Shown here: one piece after another, positions 62,476 through 64,000 of the stretch | Layout of the letters: each line of letters starts with the position of its first letter | How positions within the stretch are numbered: position 1 is the first letter of the stretch | From: JAFGIG01 sp964397545 | GTDB taxonomy: Bacteria > SDB-A | Reading direction: 5' to 3' | DNA length: 64,000 nucleotides | Assembly: GCA_964397545.1 (NCBI GenBank) | Contig: CAYNIW010000001.1 | Coordinates: forward strand, 248,001 to 312,000 | The notes under the pieces: generated by a model | What the model saw: only the letters and a program-made list of their open reading frames with translations | Database searches by the model: none | What the model was told of the DNA's origin: nothing | Made by a program: the position numbers and the translations under genes

Positions 62476-62871
62476 ATGAAAACAAAAGAGATTATATCCC
62501 AAATACTTAAAAAATCGGATATCCCTTTGAAGGCATCGGAAATAAGAGAAAGATTTTTGATAAAACCTGATTTAGCAACTATTTACAGAAACCTCGACAA
62601 AATGGAAAGCGACGGATCCGTGGGAGTGTTTACGGCAAAAGGCAGGTCCAGGCTCTATTACAACTCCGAGGGAAAAGACGGTCATTTTATTTTCTGCCGG
62701 ATCTGCGATAAAATAGAAAAACTTGAATACTGCCTTTTCAAGGAACTCAAAACGCAAATAGAGAAGAAAAAACAATTCAGAGTCACTGGTCATTATTTAT
62801 TTATCAAGGGAGTCTGCCATGAATGTCTTCATGTCTTTAATTCGAAGAAAAAGCGCAGTCCTCGTTTTTGA
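62476..62871 (+). CDS. Fur-family transcriptional regulator (Zur-like by context)
   Basis: 131 residues. The N-terminal winged helix includes PLKASEIRERFLIKPDLATIY and RNLDKMESDGSV. The C-terminal part has GHFIFCRICDKIE and GVCHECLHVF, two CxxC pairs forming the structural zinc site. Fusion of its transcript to a Zn/Mn-type importer suggests Zur or MntR-like duty rather than iron. The end overlaps the binding-protein gene by 53 bases. Confidence 0.87.
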   Translation: MKTKEIISQILKKSDIPLKASEIRERFLIKPDLATIYRNLDKMESDGSVGVFTAKGRSRLYYNSEGKDGHFIFCRICDKIEKLEYCLFKELKTQIEKKKQFRVTGHYLFIKGVCHECLHVFNSKKKRSPRF

Positions 62872-63715
62872 AGGGGCTATATTCCTCTTTTTTGCCGGCT
62901 GTTCTGGGAAAACTGTCGCAGAAAAAAGTGAAATATCGTTGTGCACTTCAATTTATCCTGTCCGGCAGATCGCCCAAAGCGTTCTCGGAGATTCAGGTGA
63001 AGCTTTCAACATAGTCCCCCCCGGAGCAAATCCGCACGTTTTCGAACCGGCTCCTTCTGACGCGAGAAAACTCGCCGAGTCGGATATAATTTTGTGCGTA
63101 TCTCCGGAATTCGACGGCTGGATGGAAAAATTCGCCGGCAGTGAAACTAAAGTTTTGTATCTGAACAAATATTTTTCAGAAAAAAATGCAGAACCCGGAG
63201 ATAATCCTCATGTATGGCTTTCTCTCAAATACGCCCTGTTGATAGCATCAGCTGCGAAAGACGCCTGTGTTGAAATAAGACCTGAGAGAAGAGACTACTA
63301 TGAGGACAATTTTTTAATTTTCGAACATGAAGTAAACTCTCTCGATATTTTTGCGTCTGAAAAATTAGGGGAACTCAAAGAAGCGTATTTTGTTCAATGG
63401 CATCCCGCGTGGAATTACCTTGCGAGTGACTACGGTTTGCCTGAGCCCCTGTCAATAGAAACCGGTCACGGAGACGAGCCGACGCCTGAAGACCTTAAAA
63501 ACATAGCTGACTTCATAATGGAAAAAAATGTCAAAGTGATAGTTATTGAGGCGGCTTCAGACCAAAGACAAGCCCAAAACATAGCCCTTCAGACAGGTGT
63601 TGAGATATTGATTCTCGACCCCCTCGGGAATCCTTCAGACCCTGAACGCTCTTCTTATACAGCCAACATGAGAAAAAACATATCAGACCTCTCAGAAGCG
63701 CTGAATAATGACTGA
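62819..63715 (+). CDS. Metal ABC transporter substrate-binding lipoprotein (ZnuA family)
   Basis: 298 residues from ATG 62819, with AAGGGAG six bases upstream, inside the regulator gene. A lipoprotein signal peptide ends LFFAGC. Cluster A-I metal-ligand motifs are NPHVFEPAPSDARKL, NPHVWLSLKYA, WHPAWNYLASDYGLP and a late acidic ligand region. There is no His-rich loop, so zinc versus manganese cannot be decided by sequence. The stop overlaps the ATPase start. Confidence 0.88.
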   Translation: MNVFMSLIRRKSAVLVFEGAIFLFFAGCSGKTVAEKSEISLCTSIYPVRQIAQSVLGDSGEAFNIVPPGANPHVFEPAPSDARKLAESDIILCVSPEFDGWMEKFAGSETKVLYLNKYFSEKNAEPGDNPHVWLSLKYALLIASAAKDACVEIRPERRDYYEDNFLIFEHEVNSLDIFASEKLGELKEAYFVQWHPAWNYLASDYGLPEPLSIETGHGDEPTPEDLKNIADFIMEKNVKVIVIEAASDQRQAQNIALQTGVEILILDPLGNPSDPERSSYTANMRKNISDLSEALNND

Positions 63716-64000
63716 AAACTGCATTTCGTTCAATAATGTGACGGTTAAGTTCGGCTCAGCGACAGCACTTCGGGACGTCAGCATGGAAATCGGCAGGCGT
63801 GAGATTGTCGCGATTGTCGGACCCAACGGAGCGGGAAAGACCACTCTGCTGAAGGCGGCGATGGGATTGATAAAACCCGGAAGCGGGAGCATAAAAATAT
63901 TCGGAGAAAGCCCTTCCAAAGCAAGGAACAAGGGCGTCTTCGGATATGTCGGTCAGATTTCTCTTTACGATGAGCGTTTTCCCCTGAGCGCGAAGGACGT
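63708..64000 (+). CDS. Metal ABC transporter ATP-binding protein, N-terminal fragment
   Basis: 97 residues before the window ends, from ATG 63708 overlapping the binding-protein stop by 8 bases. The Walker A motif VGPNGAGKTTLLKA and the Q loop YVGQ are present; the signature motif and Walker B lie beyond the end. It would power import with a permease encoded just outside. Confidence 0.9.
   Translation, partial: MTENCISFNNVTVKFGSATALRDVSMEIGRREIVAIVGPNGAGKTTLLKAAMGLIKPGSGSIKIFGESPSKARNKGVFGYVGQISLYDERFPLSAKD

Overview
The window is bacterial chromosomal DNA of moderate, slightly AT-leaning composition. It reads as an uncultured-type lineage. Two secreted proteins end in FlgD/Por-like C-terminal sorting domains, the core genes are divergent (EF-G of an EFG2-like type, EF-Tu with GHVDHGKST), and map is missing between adk and infA. 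This suggests a diderm candidate phylum near the FCB or WOR-3-like groups, but that placement is inference and weak. No rRNA, CRISPR array, insertion sequence or phage gene was seen.

Region 1 (1-27.65 kb, all +) is one long transcription/translation block: end of rplJ, rplL, rpoB, rpoC, rpsL, rpsG, fusA, tuf, then the S10, spc and alpha ribosomal clusters through rplQ. It includes secY, adk, infA, rpmJ and rpoA. Internal control points are an attenuator-like hairpin before rpoB, a good terminator between rpsG and fusA, and a 208-bp gap with a 26-bp near-palindrome and a promoter before tuf. A bidirectional terminator ends the block.

Region 2 (27.67-35.2 kb, all -) holds an autoregulated efflux operon (MarR regulator, TolC-like channel, lipoprotein adaptor, RND pump) with an 8-4-8 inverted repeat overlapping its promoter, and a thiM-thiE thiamin salvage pair. 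Region 3 (35.3-40.7 kb, +) holds a ketopantoate reductase-like protein, an HD phosphohydrolase and a 1285-residue cyclase/NTPase/TPR regulator.

Region 4 (40.77-45.5 kb) is the selenocysteine locus: tRNA-Sec(UCA), selA and selB. Directly beside it and divergent lies a secreted protein gene interrupted by one in-frame UGA. Two hairpins follow the UGA, one of which fits the published bacterial SECIS rules. This is the best candidate here for something undescribed, a possible new selenoprotein.

Region 5 (45.5-49.0 kb, -) encodes an NfnAB/SudAB-like electron-transfer pair plus a protein built from two copies of an unrecognised Cys-rich module. A third copy is fused to the flavoprotein subunit. 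Region 6 (49.2-53.7 kb, -) holds a PepSY-like/CPBP membrane protease, folK with a start codon inside a 13-bp hairpin, and an operon of DUF2089, a 34-aa ORF, DUF4097, a membrane protein and a small protein, in which three products share a short helical tag.

Region 7 (53.7-64.0 kb) holds a FIST sensor with a hybrid histidine kinase, a secreted beta-helix protein, an ECF-type sigma factor, a TldD/TldE pair, and a Fur-family regulator with a Zn/Mn-type ABC importer that runs off the end. The regulator promoter carries a candidate Fur-family box.
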